Positions 1 through 8,920 are shown, numbered from the stretch's first letter. The stretch is 64,000 nucleotides of DNA from Clostridium_AM sp963780135 (GCA_963780135.1 CAWAAR010000003.1:2790001-2854000), one strand, 5' to 3'. The notes: generated by a model not told the origin, from the letters alone. Numbers and translations: made by a program.

Positions 1-1
1 T

Positions 2-190
2 TTCATATTGCGTATGTTTACAAGTATAGTATCTATTAGATCTATTCTTTTGGGTATGACAATACCTATAGTATGCATCATTATGAAATTGCCTGTTCCC
101 ATAATATATGCTGGTATAGCAGCTGCTATTTTAATAGTGTTTAGGCATAAGTCTAATCTAATAAGGCTTATAAATAAAGAAGAAAAATAA
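2..190 (+). CDS. plsY: PlsY glycerol-3-phosphate acyltransferase, C-terminal part
   Basis: The reading frame is open from base 2 and runs off the left edge, so only about 62 C-terminal residues are present. They hold two hydrophobic stretches and end in FRHKSNLIRLINKEEK. This matches the conserved PlsY ending, a membrane helix followed by (H/R)xSNIxRLxxG. In the family, PlsY is an integral membrane enzyme that moves an acyl group from acyl-phosphate to glycerol-3-phosphate, the first step of phospholipid synthesis. The catalytic loops lie outside the window. A hairpin terminator follows directly. The call rests on the short tail only; another small membrane protein is possible. Confidence 0.6.
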   Translation, partial: FILRMFTSIVSIRSILLGMTIPIVCIIMKLPVPIIYAGIAAAILIVFRHKSNLIRLINKEEK

Positions 191-204
191 TATAAATATA
201 TAGA

Positions 205-256
205 AGTAAGTTAAATGTTATAAATTTTCAGTAGCATTTAGCTTACTTTTATTTTT
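205..256 (+). terminator. Intrinsic terminator after plsY
   Basis: A 13-bp stem pairs 205-217 with 235-247 (one G-T pair) around a 17-nt loop and is followed by a T-rich tail. It closes the plsY transcript. Confidence 0.8.
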
Positions 257-352
257 AAGTTATTTATTAATATATGTTTTGGTGCAACTTAACTTAAAGG
301 TATAAAAAAATTGAAATAATTAGAATTAAATAGGAAAAAATGTTAAAACTTA

Positions 353-361
353 TGCTATAAT
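353..361 (+). promoter_or_regulatory. Candidate extended -10 promoter
   Basis: TGCTATAAT lies about 120 bases before the 219-aa gene. No good -35 is visible, as is usual for extended -10 promoters. The rest of 257-480 is AT-rich with no reading frame that I can support. Confidence 0.35.
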
Positions 362-480
362 AAAGTTAATTATCGCAAGTTAGCAGGACTTTATGCCTCT
401 TATCCATTCTGTAATAAAAAAACATATCCAAATAAAAAATACTAAAAATAGATGAATTCAATAAAATTGGAGGGACTTGT

Positions 481-1140
481 ATGATTAAAAATATTAGTAT
501 TAAGGAAAATCCAACTTCAATCTATAATAAAATAAGGATATCAAGTGATTTTTATAGAACATTTAAGGATAAACAGGAGAAAAAAATAGGCAAAAGAGAA
601 TATGAGAATAAATTCAAAAGCGATGATTTAGATGCTTCAGAGAATACTAGTGAGCTAGCGTATATAATGGATATAGAAGATTTATCACGGGAAATAACTA
701 AAAACCTTTTGTCTCAAGCAGAAGGTACTAGAAAATATGCAGATTTAAACAATACTGATATATCTGAAAATGTTGAAATGAAAAAGAATATTTTTCCACC
801 AATAACTGCACCAGATTCTGTTAAAAGTGTATGGAAAGAAGTAACTTCAAAAATGACTAGTTCAGAAGTTATTATGGCAAAAATATCACTGTACAGTGCG
901 CAGATTGCAGCAAATATACATTCTATACCTAATGGTAAATCTAGAATCATATCGCCAGGAGAACCTGGATACAAAAGTGCTTTTGGAAACAGTGCAGCTG
1001 ACTATCATAATACATTAAATTACATGGTAAACTATTTAAGCAATTCTTCAGATGAAAACAATAATTCAAATAGCAAACTTATCCATTTTCAATTAAAGGT
1101 TTTAAATAAATTTTTGAATAATATATCAAGTGATTCTTAG
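481..1140 (+). CDS. Hypothetical protein, 219 aa
   Basis: I do not recognise this gene. The ATG at 481 has a good ribosome site (GGAGGG, six bases upstream). The product is hydrophilic and rich in Asn, Ser, Lys and Glu, with no signal peptide and no membrane segment, so it is probably cytoplasmic. The most ordered-looking part is about residues 105-185, with PPITAPDSVKSVWKEV followed by a helix containing MAKISLYSAQIAANIHSI. It is preceded by a terminator and a possible extended -10 promoter, so it is probably transcribed alone or with the downstream structured RNA. Its TAG stop lies inside the first helix of that RNA, so translation to the end would disturb the fold. Confidence 0.75.
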   Translation: MIKNISIKENPTSIYNKIRISSDFYRTFKDKQEKKIGKREYENKFKSDDLDASENTSELAYIMDIEDLSREITKNLLSQAEGTRKYADLNNTDISENVEMKKNIFPPITAPDSVKSVWKEVTSKMTSSEVIMAKISLYSAQIAANIHSIPNGKSRIISPGEPGYKSAFGNSAADYHNTLNYMVNYLSNSSDENNNSNSKLIHFQLKVLNKFLNNISSDS

Positions 1141-1320
1141 ACTCAGGTGGAGTTTGCCTGTGAGGAATACGATCGTAATCTGAGTCTTAGAAGAACTTAT
1201 CCAGGCGAGTAGCATTGCTAATACTCCACTTGAAGAAAATGTGGGTATTAGCAATGGCAGTGATTGGATAAAGTTGTCTTTATTTGCTTTTAAATGAGTA
1301 CTGCAAACTAGACAATTGTT
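1134..1320 (+). ncRNA. Multi-helix structured RNA candidate (raiA-like size)
   Basis: Four helices can be drawn by eye. P1 pairs 1134-1146 with 1180-1192 (12 of 13 pairs). P2 pairs about 1194-1203 with 1265-1276 (one or two bulged bases). P3 is an exact 12-bp stem, 1213-1224 with 1245-1256, continued inward by CCAC/GTGG. P4 pairs 1274-1279 with 1310-1315 and 1283-1287 with 1303-1307. Bases 1145-1153 could also pair with 1223-1231, giving an alternative fold or pseudoknot. The region has no credible reading frame and lies just before the serine hydrolase gene. Length and multi-helix layout would suit the raiA-type RNA of Firmicutes, but I cannot confirm the family. A cis-acting leader of the next operon is the other option. 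Confidence 0.55.
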
Positions 1321-1361
1321 TAGCATAATCTTTATAATTCTAATAAAATAAAGGAGAAATA

Positions 1362-2165
1362 ATGTTAAAAGAGATTATAGAAAATAATTTAAAAAATGTA
1401 GAAGCAAAATGTAACTTAGCAGTAAAAAATTTTAAAAATGGAGAATTTTATTATATAAATATCCATACTGTTGTTCGTTCTGCATCTATTATAAAACTTT
1501 TTATAATGGCAGAAGCTTTTTATATGTATAAAAAAGGAAATATAGATTTAAATGAAAAGATAAAAATAAAGGAACTTGAGAAGGTTCCTTTTAGCATAGT
1601 ATCTTTATTAAATTCAGTGGAGGAGTATAGTATTAAGGATTTGATTACGCTTATGATAATTCAAAGTGATAATACTTGTGCTAATGTGCTTACAGATTTT
1701 TTAGGTATGAACAATATAAATGAATTTGTAAAGAATAATGGATTTAAAAATACTATATTAGGCAGAAAAATGATGGATTTTCAAGGTGCTAAAAAAGGAC
1801 AAGACAATTATACTTCTGCTCAGGATGTGTTTTTATTCTTTGAAAATCTATATAATCACCATTTAGTAGGTTTAGAAGAAGATAAAATGATGATAAATAT
1901 TTTAACACATCAACTTGATTTTTCTATGATGAGAATGGAGATGTTAGATGATTTAGAAATTGCTCATAAGACTGGAGATTTAAGCTGTTTAAAACATGAT
2001 GCAGGTATTGTTTACAGTGGAAAATCAGGAGATTACATTTTTGTTATGTTTGTTTATGATGCAGTAAGTGACGGCTATGCTAGAAATTTAATATGTAAAG
2101 TTTCAAAAGAAGTATATAATTATTTTGAAAATAACAACTATGAAAGCGAGAAGAAATCATTATGA
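1362..2165 (+). CDS. Class A beta-lactamase-like serine hydrolase
   Basis: The 267-aa protein carries the three signature motifs of the penicillin-recognising serine hydrolase fold. SIIK at about residue 42 supplies the nucleophile and general base, SDN is at about 102, and KTG is at about 202. No signal peptide is visible, so unlike true beta-lactamases it is probably cytoplasmic. Family members of this type act on beta-lactam, peptide or D-amino-acid-containing substrates. The start has a good AAGGAG site. The stop overlaps the start of the epimerase gene (ATGA), indicating translational coupling and a shared pathway, plausibly turnover of cell-wall peptides. True beta-lactamase activity is possible but less likely without export. 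Confidence 0.8.
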   Translation: MLKEIIENNLKNVEAKCNLAVKNFKNGEFYYINIHTVVRSASIIKLFIMAEAFYMYKKGNIDLNEKIKIKELEKVPFSIVSLLNSVEEYSIKDLITLMIIQSDNTCANVLTDFLGMNNINEFVKNNGFKNTILGRKMMDFQGAKKGQDNYTSAQDVFLFFENLYNHHLVGLEEDKMMINILTHQLDFSMMRMEMLDDLEIAHKTGDLSCLKHDAGIVYSGKSGDYIFVMFVYDAVSDGYARNLICKVSKEVYNYFENNNYESEKKSL

Positions 2166-3262
2166 AAATAAAAGATATACAGATAGGAAAAATATCAGTT
2201 CCATTAAGAACACCTTTTAAGACAGCTCTTAGAACCGTAAACAGTGTAGAGGACATAATAGTAAAAATAATAACAGATACGAATAATGTAGGTTACGGAG
2301 AAGCACCTCCTACAGGAGTAATAACTGGAGATACTACAGGGGCCATAATAGGAGCTATAGAAGATCATATAAAGAAAGTACTTATAGGTAAGGATATAGA
2401 AAATTTTGAAGAAATTATGATTACACTGGACAAGTGCATAGTGAAAAATACCAGTGCTAAGGCAGCTGTAGATATAGCTTTACATGATTTGTATGGTCAA
2501 AGATATAATGCACCTTTGTACAAGCTTTTAGGAGGGTATAGAAAAGAAATAGAAACGGATATAACTATAAGTGTAAATAGTCCAGAAGAAATGGCTGAGG
2601 ATAGTTTGAAAGCGATAAAAAGAGGATATAATACGTTGAAAATAAAAGTTGGAGTAGATGCTTCCATGGATATTAACAGAATGAAAGCTATAAGAGAAGT
2701 AGTAGGATATGATGTGAAATTAAGAATAGACGCTAATCAAGGCTGGAATCCCAAAGAAGCTATTTACACCTTGAAAAAAATGGAGGATGCAGCACTTCAA
2801 ATAGAATTTGTAGAACAACCTGTAAAAGCTCATGATATTGAAGGATTAAAATTTGTTACAGATAATGTATCTATACCTGTAATGGCAGATGAAAGTGTAT
2901 TTTCTCCAGAGGATGCCTTGAAAATAATGCAGGCAAGAGCAGCAGATTTAATAAATATAAAGCTTATGAAAACAGGAGGAATACATAATGCTTTAAAAAT
3001 TTGTTCCATGGCAGAAATTTATGGAGTACAATGTATGATAGGATGCATGTTAGAAGCTAAAGTAAGTGTTACTGCAGCAGTGCATTTAGCAGCAGCTAAA
3101 AGTATTATAACAAAAATAGATTTAGATGGACCAGTACTTTGTAGTGAAGATCCTGTAGAAGGTGGGGCTGTATTTAATGAAAGAAAGATTACATTAACAG
3201 ATGAATATGGTCTTGGTATAAAGAACGTTAATAAAATCAAATGGATAAACAATCATATTTAA
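2162..3262 (+). CDS. Dipeptide epimerase (L-Ala-D/L-Glu epimerase type)
   Basis: The 366-aa protein is an enolase-superfamily member of the muconate-lactonizing subgroup. Visible are the KxK base motif in LKIKVGVD (about 160-162), the metal ligands in RIDANQGW (D about 190), EFVEQP (E about 218) and MADES (D about 242), and the second base lysine in NIKLMKTGG (about 267). In characterised relatives these residues invert the alpha carbon of the C-terminal residue of dipeptides such as L-Ala-D-Glu during murein peptide recycling. The gene overlaps the upstream hydrolase by four bases and is followed by a sigma-54 activator. The exact dipeptide specificity cannot be read from the sequence. Confidence 0.88.
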   Translation: MKIKDIQIGKISVPLRTPFKTALRTVNSVEDIIVKIITDTNNVGYGEAPPTGVITGDTTGAIIGAIEDHIKKVLIGKDIENFEEIMITLDKCIVKNTSAKAAVDIALHDLYGQRYNAPLYKLLGGYRKEIETDITISVNSPEEMAEDSLKAIKRGYNTLKIKVGVDASMDINRMKAIREVVGYDVKLRIDANQGWNPKEAIYTLKKMEDAALQIEFVEQPVKAHDIEGLKFVTDNVSIPVMADESVFSPEDALKIMQARAADLINIKLMKTGGIHNALKICSMAEIYGVQCMIGCMLEAKVSVTAAVHLAAAKSIITKIDLDGPVLCSEDPVEGGAVFNERKITLTDEYGLGIKNVNKIKWINNHI

Positions 3263-3313
3263 GATTATAAATAAGAGTTTAATTTATGGATACCCAAAAA
3301 TAAGGAGAAATTA

Positions 3314-5335
3314 ATGAAAACTATTGGTATTGTAACAAACAATAAATCATTTGTAGCAAGTTTTATAAAGAAAAATTTACAGGATATATTTAAGAATAGT
3401 ATAAAAATAAACAATTATTATATAAGTGAATTAAATGATGATTATATTATAAAAGACGATGTAGTTTTGTTCATGACGAAAGAAAAGAGCTTTCAATGTG
3501 AAAAAAACGTATTAAATAAAGAAAACATAATAGTTATAGAACGGACATTAAAAGGTAGTGAAATTTACAAGATATTTACTCTTCCAGAGAATACAAAAGT
3601 ATTAGTGGTAAATGATGACAGAGAGACTACATTAGAAATGGCATCGTCACTTCATCATATAGGTGTAAAGAATTTAAAACTTATTCCTTATGAAGAGGAT
3701 AAACATTATGAAGATATAAATATAGCTATAACCCCCGATGAAGAAAAATGTGTGCCAGATTATATACAAACTATAATTAATGTGGGAAATAGACATATAG
3801 ACATATCTACTTTTTTAAAAATAATGAATAAGCTTAATATAGAAGATAAAAATGTAAGTGAAAGGCTTATAAACTATTCAGATAATTTAATAAGTTTAAA
3901 TGCAGGAATAAAAAAGAACTATAAGGAATTATTTGTAAAAAAAGAAGAGCTGGATATGGTATTAAATATATCTAAAGAAGGAGTATTGCTTATAAACAAT
4001 GAGGAAATCATTGTATTTTGTAATGATGCTTTTAAGAAGATTTTTGATATATATGAGGATATCAAAGATAAAAAATTAAATTCAGTGTTAGATATAAATA
4101 CTATACAAACATTTAGATGCGAAACTTTAAAGGATGAAATTTTAGATTTTAAAGGCAAAAAGATAAGTGTTAATAAACAAGTTGTAAAATCATTATCACA
4201 AAATGTAGGTGTTTGCTTTAATTTACAGGAAGTTACGTATATTAAACAGTTAGAGCAGAATTTAAGTAAGAAGCTTAGAAATAAAGGGTTAGTGGCCAAA
4301 TACAATTTTGATTATATAAAAACCTGTTCTGCTAGTATGAAGGGATGTATTAATTTAGCCCAAAAAATTGCATCTTCAGATCTTACAGCATTAATTATTG
4401 GAGAAAGTGGTACTGGAAAAGAAGTATTAGCTCAATCTATACATAACGAATCACCTAGAGAAAAACAGCCTTTTGTAGCTATAAATTGTGCAGCACTTCC
4501 AGAAAATCTTTTGGAAAGTGAACTTTTTGGGTATGAAGGAGGTGCTTTTACAGGAGCTTTAAGAGAAGGCAAAATAGGACTATTTGAGCAAGCAAATAAT
4601 GGTACCATTTTTTTAGATGAAATAGGAGATATGCCATTATCTCTTCAAGCAAGAATACTTAGGGTGCTTCAAGAAAGACAGGTTATGAGAATAGGGTCTC
4701 AAAGTGTTATAGATATAAATGTTAGAATTATATCTGCAACCAATAGAAAACTTATGGAAATGGTAGAACAAGGTAAATTCAGAGAAGATTTATTTTATAG
4801 ACTTAACGTACTTCCTATAAATATACCAACTCTTAGAGAAAGAAAAGAAGATATTATTAGCATAATGGAGAGTTTTATAACAAAAAAACAACTGGAGATT
4901 TCTGATGAAGTAAAAAATGTTCTATTAAATTATAAATGGCCTGGTAATGTTAGAGAACTTCAAAATGTAGCTGCATATATAGAACTTATGAGTGATGGAA
5001 CAGTAAAATTAGAAAATTTACCTTTTTATATTTTAAATAAAAACATGGATTTTGAAAAGGAACTTCAAATGATAAAAGGTAAATGCAGCTTAACAAGTTC
5101 TGTTCAAATTATGAAAATAATAGAAGAAAAAAATCTTTTAAATGAGGGAGTTGGGAGAAAAAACATTGAAGCTATTTTAAAAGAAAGATATATATCAGTT
5201 ACAGAAGCGGAAATAAGGAGAATATTAACTATATTAAATGGATTAAATTTAATCACTTCCAGCGTGGGAAGAAAAGGTAGTGAGATAACAGTAAAGGGAA
5301 AAAAATTTATTGAATGGGTGAAAAACAGGGTGTAA
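3314..5335 (+). CDS. Sigma-54-dependent activator with PAS and AAA+ domains
   Basis: A 673-aa enhancer-binding protein. Residues about 1-190 form a sensory domain I do not recognise, and about 215-320 look like a PAS domain. The central AAA+ domain has Walker A GESGTGKE (about 362), the sigma-54 contact loop GAFTGA (about 411), Walker B FLDEIGDM (about 432) and WPGNVRELQN (about 541). The C-terminus is not the usual Fis-type helix-turn-helix but a winged-helix-like segment (about 590-673), which would bind the upstream enhancer. Two operons directly downstream have clear -24/-12 promoters and are the obvious targets. The inducer is unknown; a peptide or gamma-glutamyl compound fits the neighbours. 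ATG with AAGGAG; a strong terminator follows. Confidence 0.9.
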   Translation: MKTIGIVTNNKSFVASFIKKNLQDIFKNSIKINNYYISELNDDYIIKDDVVLFMTKEKSFQCEKNVLNKENIIVIERTLKGSEIYKIFTLPENTKVLVVNDDRETTLEMASSLHHIGVKNLKLIPYEEDKHYEDINIAITPDEEKCVPDYIQTIINVGNRHIDISTFLKIMNKLNIEDKNVSERLINYSDNLISLNAGIKKNYKELFVKKEELDMVLNISKEGVLLINNEEIIVFCNDAFKKIFDIYEDIKDKKLNSVLDINTIQTFRCETLKDEILDFKGKKISVNKQVVKSLSQNVGVCFNLQEVTYIKQLEQNLSKKLRNKGLVAKYNFDYIKTCSASMKGCINLAQKIASSDLTALIIGESGTGKEVLAQSIHNESPREKQPFVAINCAALPENLLESELFGYEGGAFTGALREGKIGLFEQANNGTIFLDEIGDMPLSLQARILRVLQERQVMRIGSQSVIDINVRIISATNRKLMEMVEQGKFREDLFYRLNVLPINIPTLRERKEDIISIMESFITKKQLEISDEVKNVLLNYKWPGNVRELQNVAAYIELMSDGTVKLENLPFYILNKNMDFEKELQMIKGKCSLTSSVQIMKIIEEKNLLNEGVGRKNIEAILKERYISVTEAEIRRILTILNGLNLITSSVGRKGSEITVKGKKFIEWVKNRV

Positions 5336-5353
5336 TAATATCCTATATAACCT

Positions 5354-5392
5354 AAAAAACAGAGATAAAATTAAATTTTATTTCTGTTTTTT
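5354..5392 (+). terminator. Intrinsic terminator after the sigma-54 activator
   Basis: An A-rich arm at 5354-5363 pairs with a T-rich arm at 5383-5392, with further pairing inside. A decayed copy of the sequence around it recurs before the second hydrolase-permease operon at 7854-7875. Confidence 0.8.
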
Positions 5393-5552
5393 AAGTTATA
5401 ATAATGTATTGAATTTTTACAGTTGAAAATACATTTCAAAGTAAAGCACATTGCCACAGAACTTTTTATAGGACAGAGGACAATTGTCATCTTAAAAGAA
5501 GTTGTTTTAAATTGTGAAAATAACTGTCATAATATCTGGTTACGTTTTCATA

Positions 5553-5568
5553 TGGCATAGAAATTGCT
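5553..5568 (+). promoter_or_regulatory. Sigma-54 (-24/-12) promoter
   Basis: TGGCATAGAAATTGCT fits the sigma-54 consensus, GG at -24 and GC at -12 with correct spacing, 38 bases before the hydrolase gene. GACAATTGTC at 5479-5488 and TGTCAT repeats near 5486 and 5525 could be enhancer sites, but they are not repeated before the second operon. Confidence 0.85.
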
Positions 5569-5605
5569 ACACAATGTAATATAAGAAATTTGGAGGGATG
5601 ACAAA

Positions 5606-6337
5606 ATGAGAAAACCACTTATAGGAATAGTAGGCAATTTACTAATTGATCAAGGAGGAATGTTTCCTGGATATGAAAGAGCTTATGTAAATAATGATTA
5701 TGTTCAATCAGTTGCAAGAGCAGGAGGATCACCTGTAATACTACCATTAATCTCAGATTATGAAGGTGTAAAAACACAAATAGAAGCAGTGGATTCCATA
5801 ATAATATCTGGAGGATATGATGTTAATCCATTAATTTATGGGGAAGAACCTATGCAAAAACAGGGATTTCTATGTCCTGAACGTGATGAATACGATCTCA
5901 TGGTCATTAAAGTAGCTATGGAGCTAAATAAACCTATATTAGGTATTTGTAGAGGATTACAAATTTTAAATGCAGCTTTAGGTGGAACCATTTATCAAGA
6001 TTTATCTCAAATAGAGGGCTGCTATATTAAACATGTACAGGAATCCAGACCAGAAGTTGCTGGGCACAGTGTAGAAGTTGAAAAGGGAACAAAATTATAT
6101 GATATTTTAGGAGAAAAAGTAACAACAAATAGTTTTCATCATCAAGCAATAAAGGATTTAGCACCAGGTTTTAAAGTAGCAGCTAGAGCAAAAGATGGAG
6201 TTATAGAGGCTATAGAAAAAGAAGAAGGCTTTGTTATAGGTATTCAATGGCATCCAGAAATGATGACTAGAAAAGGTAATGAAACAATGTTTAATTTATT
6301 TAAAAAATTAGTAGAAATATCAAATAAGGGGGATTAA
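5606..6337 (+). CDS. Peptidase C26 gamma-glutamyl hydrolase, copy 1
   Basis: The 243-aa protein is a class I glutamine-amidotransferase-fold hydrolase of the PuuD / gamma-glutamyl-GABA hydrolase type. The nucleophile elbow is GICRGLQ (Cys about 118) and the catalytic His and Glu are in IQWHPEMM near the C-terminus. HHQAIKD is also typical. The family cleaves gamma-glutamyl amide bonds in the cytoplasm. The start has GGAGGG and lies 38 bases after a sigma-54 promoter; the permease starts two bases after the stop. A near-identical paralogue starts at 8188 (16 residue differences by eye, half of them in the last 25 residues). The exact substrate is unknown. Confidence 0.88.
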   Translation: MRKPLIGIVGNLLIDQGGMFPGYERAYVNNDYVQSVARAGGSPVILPLISDYEGVKTQIEAVDSIIISGGYDVNPLIYGEEPMQKQGFLCPERDEYDLMVIKVAMELNKPILGICRGLQILNAALGGTIYQDLSQIEGCYIKHVQESRPEVAGHSVEVEKGTKLYDILGEKVTTNSFHHQAIKDLAPGFKVAARAKDGVIEAIEKEEGFVIGIQWHPEMMTRKGNETMFNLFKKLVEISNKGD

Positions 6338-6339
6338 AA

Positions 6340-7632
6340 ATGGGAAATAGTAAAAAACTAGGTTTATGGAGCATAATACTTCTTGGCATCAATGGTGTAA
6401 TAGGTACAGGTATATTTCTACTTCCAGGAAAAGCAATGAAGCTTATGGGTCCAGGAAGTATTTGGGTATACTTTTTTGATATGGCGCTAGTTATGGCCAT
6501 GGCATTGTGTTTTGCAGAAGTTGCAGGTTTATTTAATAAAAATGGTGGACCTTATATTTATGCAAAAGAAGCTTTTGGTGAATTTGTTGGTTTTGAAGTA
6601 GGAATTATGAAATTGGTAGTAGGTATGATAGCTTGGGCTACTTTTGCAGTAGGTTTTACTACAGCACTATCTAATATTTGGCCAGCAGCATCCAATCCTT
6701 TAATTAAAAATTCAATACAAATAGGTATAATTTTAGTTTTATCAATTATAAATATTTTAGGAGTGGATTTTGCAAAAAATTTAAATAATATAATGACTAT
6801 AGCAAAGCTTGTACCACTAGTACTATTTGTAGCAATTGGTATTTTCTTTATAAAAGGCGGAAACTTTGTACCTATGTTTCCAACTAAAGTAACCTCATCA
6901 AGTTTTGGTGCTACAGCAATATTAATATTCTTTGCTTTTACTGGTTTTGAAGCTATAGCAGTAGCAGCTGAGGATATGGAAAATCCTAAAAAGAACTTAC
7001 CTATAGCAATTATGATAACTATGTTTTTAGTATCAATAATATATATACTAATTCAAGCAGTATCTATAGGAACATTAGGCGCAAAACTTGCAGTAAGCAG
7101 CACTCCAGTAGCACAATCAGCATCTACATTTCTAGGAGGCTTTGGAGGACTTTTAGTTACAGCTGGTACCTTAGTATCCATAGGTGGTATAAATATAGCA
7201 GAATCTTTTATACTTCCAAGATCAGTTGTGGCTTTAGCTGAAGATGGACTTTTACCTAGAATTCTAGCTAAAAAAAATAAGGTGGGCACTCCTTATATAG
7301 CAAGTATAGTAACTGCAGTTTTAACTATTCCTATTGCTTTATCAGGAAGTTTTACACAACTTGCAGCAATAAGTGCAATTTCAAGATTTACACAATATAT
7401 ACCAACTTGTCTTGCTGTTATAATTTTTAGAAGGAAGGGAATGAAATCTACTTTTAAAGTACCTTTTGGACCAGTTCTTCCTATATTATCTGTAGGCATT
7501 AGCTGTTGGCTTTTAACTCAAGCAACTAAAGTTCAGGTTACATGGGGACTTGGAGCAATGGTGATAGGAATTCCATTGTACTTTATTATGAAGAGTAGTG
7601 ATAAGAAGATTGATAAATCAAGTAATTGTTAG
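6340..7632 (+). CDS. APC-family amino acid permease, copy 1
   Basis: A 430-aa integral membrane protein with about twelve hydrophobic segments. It begins with the APC signature GVIGTGIFLLPG in TM1, which in the family lines the substrate site, and FTGFEAIAVAAEDMENP follows TM6. It probably imports an amino acid or a gamma-glutamyl compound for the hydrolase made from the same transcript. AAGGGGG precedes the ATG, and the gene begins two bases after the hydrolase stop. It is clearly more diverged from its paralogue at 8921 than the two hydrolases are from each other. Substrate specificity cannot be read from the sequence. Confidence 0.88.
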   Translation: MGNSKKLGLWSIILLGINGVIGTGIFLLPGKAMKLMGPGSIWVYFFDMALVMAMALCFAEVAGLFNKNGGPYIYAKEAFGEFVGFEVGIMKLVVGMIAWATFAVGFTTALSNIWPAASNPLIKNSIQIGIILVLSIINILGVDFAKNLNNIMTIAKLVPLVLFVAIGIFFIKGGNFVPMFPTKVTSSSFGATAILIFFAFTGFEAIAVAAEDMENPKKNLPIAIMITMFLVSIIYILIQAVSIGTLGAKLAVSSTPVAQSASTFLGGFGGLLVTAGTLVSIGGINIAESFILPRSVVALAEDGLLPRILAKKNKVGTPYIASIVTAVLTIPIALSGSFTQLAAISAISRFTQYIPTCLAVIIFRRKGMKSTFKVPFGPVLPILSVGISCWLLTQATKVQVTWGLGAMVIGIPLYFIMKSSDKKIDKSSNC

Positions 7633-8134
7633 TTTTAGATTAGATAAAAAAATTTAGTTATAAAATGTAAAAAAGGCTATGGCACTATAAATGGATTTTA
7701 CAGCATATTGTGTTTGTTATTAATTTACAAATCAATATATTGTATGTAAATTTTTTAATGCGATAGTCTTTTTTTTATACATTTAATTATTTTTCATTAG
7801 AAAAGCAGGACTTTATAATAAATAAAAGTTAACAGGCTAAAAATAGGATAAATTAATATCCTATTTAACCTAAAAGTGGAGACGAAATCAAGTTTTACTT
7901 ATGCTTTTTACATATTGAGTATATTTAATTTTAAAATTAAAAAATATTTTTTAAATAGAATACTAAAGTGTTTTACTAATTTATAATTAAGAAAATTTTG
8001 TTTTGAGCTAAAATTAAAACTAAATTAACCTTTGAATAAATAAAGCTTTTCCCTGCAATTCTTAGTTTAAAGTGATCTTTTATAGTTTTTCTTAATTAAA
8101 AAATTAATTTACAAAGTTTGATTGCATTTTTTTA
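7633..8134. other. Intergenic spacer between the duplicated operons
   Basis: No gene is visible. Arms at about 7670-7681 and 7762-7774 can pair but have an 80-nt loop, so termination there is weak evidence. Bases 7854-7930 resemble 5336-5420, the terminator region of the sigma-54 activator, showing that this flank was part of the duplicated unit. Confidence 0.5.
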
Positions 8135-8150
8135 TGGCATAAAAATTGCT
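8135..8150 (+). promoter_or_regulatory. Sigma-54 (-24/-12) promoter, copy 2
   Basis: TGGCATAAAAATTGCT matches the copy at 5553 in both conserved elements and sits at nearly the same distance (37 bases) from the start codon. Confidence 0.85.
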
Positions 8151-8187
8151 TTAGAATATTACATAAGAAATTTGGAGGGATGACAAA

Positions 8188-8919
8188 ATGAAAAAACCAC
8201 TTATAGGAATAGTAGGCAATTTACTAATTGATCAAGGAGGAATGTTTCCTGGATATGAAAGAGCTTACGTAAATAATGATTATGTTCAATCAGTTGCAAG
8301 AGCAGGAGGATCACCTGTAATACTACCATTAATTTCAGATTATGAAGGTGTAAAAACACAGATAGAAGCTGTAGATTCTATAATAATATCTGGAGGATAT
8401 GATGTTAATCCATTAATTTATGGGGAAGAACCTATGCAAAAACAGGGATTTTTATGTCCTGAACGTGATGAATATGATCTTATGGTTATTAAAGCAGCTA
8501 TGGAGTTTAATAAACCTATATTAGGTATTTGTAGAGGATTACAAATTTTGAATGCAGCTTTAGGTGGAACTATGTATCAAGATTTATCACAAATAGAAGG
8601 ATGTAATATTAAACATGTACAAGAATCTAGACCAGAAGTTGCTGGACACAGTGTAGAAGTTGCAAAGGGAACAAAATTATATGATATTTTAGGAGAAAAA
8701 GTAACAACAAATAGTTTTCATCATCAAGCAGTAAAGGATTTAGCACCAGGATTTAAAGTAGCAGCTAAAGCAAAAGATGGAGTTATAGAGGCTATAGAAA
8801 AAGAGGAAGGCTTTGTTATAGGTATTCAATGGCATCCAGAAATGATGGCTAGAAAAGGCAATGAAATAATGCTTAATTTATTTAAAAAATTAGTACAATT
8901 ATCAAGTAAGGAGAATTAA
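8188..8919 (+). CDS. Peptidase C26 gamma-glutamyl hydrolase, copy 2
   Basis: This 243-aa paralogue of the gene at 5606 has the same catalytic set: GICRGLQ with the nucleophile Cys at about 118, and IQWHPEMM. The leader just before the ATG, including the ribosome site, is also nearly identical to copy 1. By eye the proteins differ at 16 positions, concentrated at the C-terminal end where the permease gene begins. That pattern suggests a recent duplication or local gene conversion limited to the 5' part of the operon. It should cleave a gamma-glutamyl bond on a substrate brought in by the adjacent permease. One base separates its stop from the permease start. Confidence 0.88.
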   Translation: MKKPLIGIVGNLLIDQGGMFPGYERAYVNNDYVQSVARAGGSPVILPLISDYEGVKTQIEAVDSIIISGGYDVNPLIYGEEPMQKQGFLCPERDEYDLMVIKAAMEFNKPILGICRGLQILNAALGGTMYQDLSQIEGCNIKHVQESRPEVAGHSVEVAKGTKLYDILGEKVTTNSFHHQAVKDLAPGFKVAAKAKDGVIEAIEKEEGFVIGIQWHPEMMARKGNEIMLNLFKKLVQLSSKEN

Positions 8920-8920
8920 T

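Noticed and set aside
362..420. Possible riboswitch in the leader of the 219-aa gene
   Set aside because: No conserved aptamer core or stable helix set could be drawn; a GCAGGACTTTAT string also occurs at about 7805 and seems unspecific.
714..974. Minus-strand 86-aa frame inside the 219-aa gene
   Set aside because: The plus-strand gene has a good ribosome site and coding-type codon use; the minus frame is its shadow.
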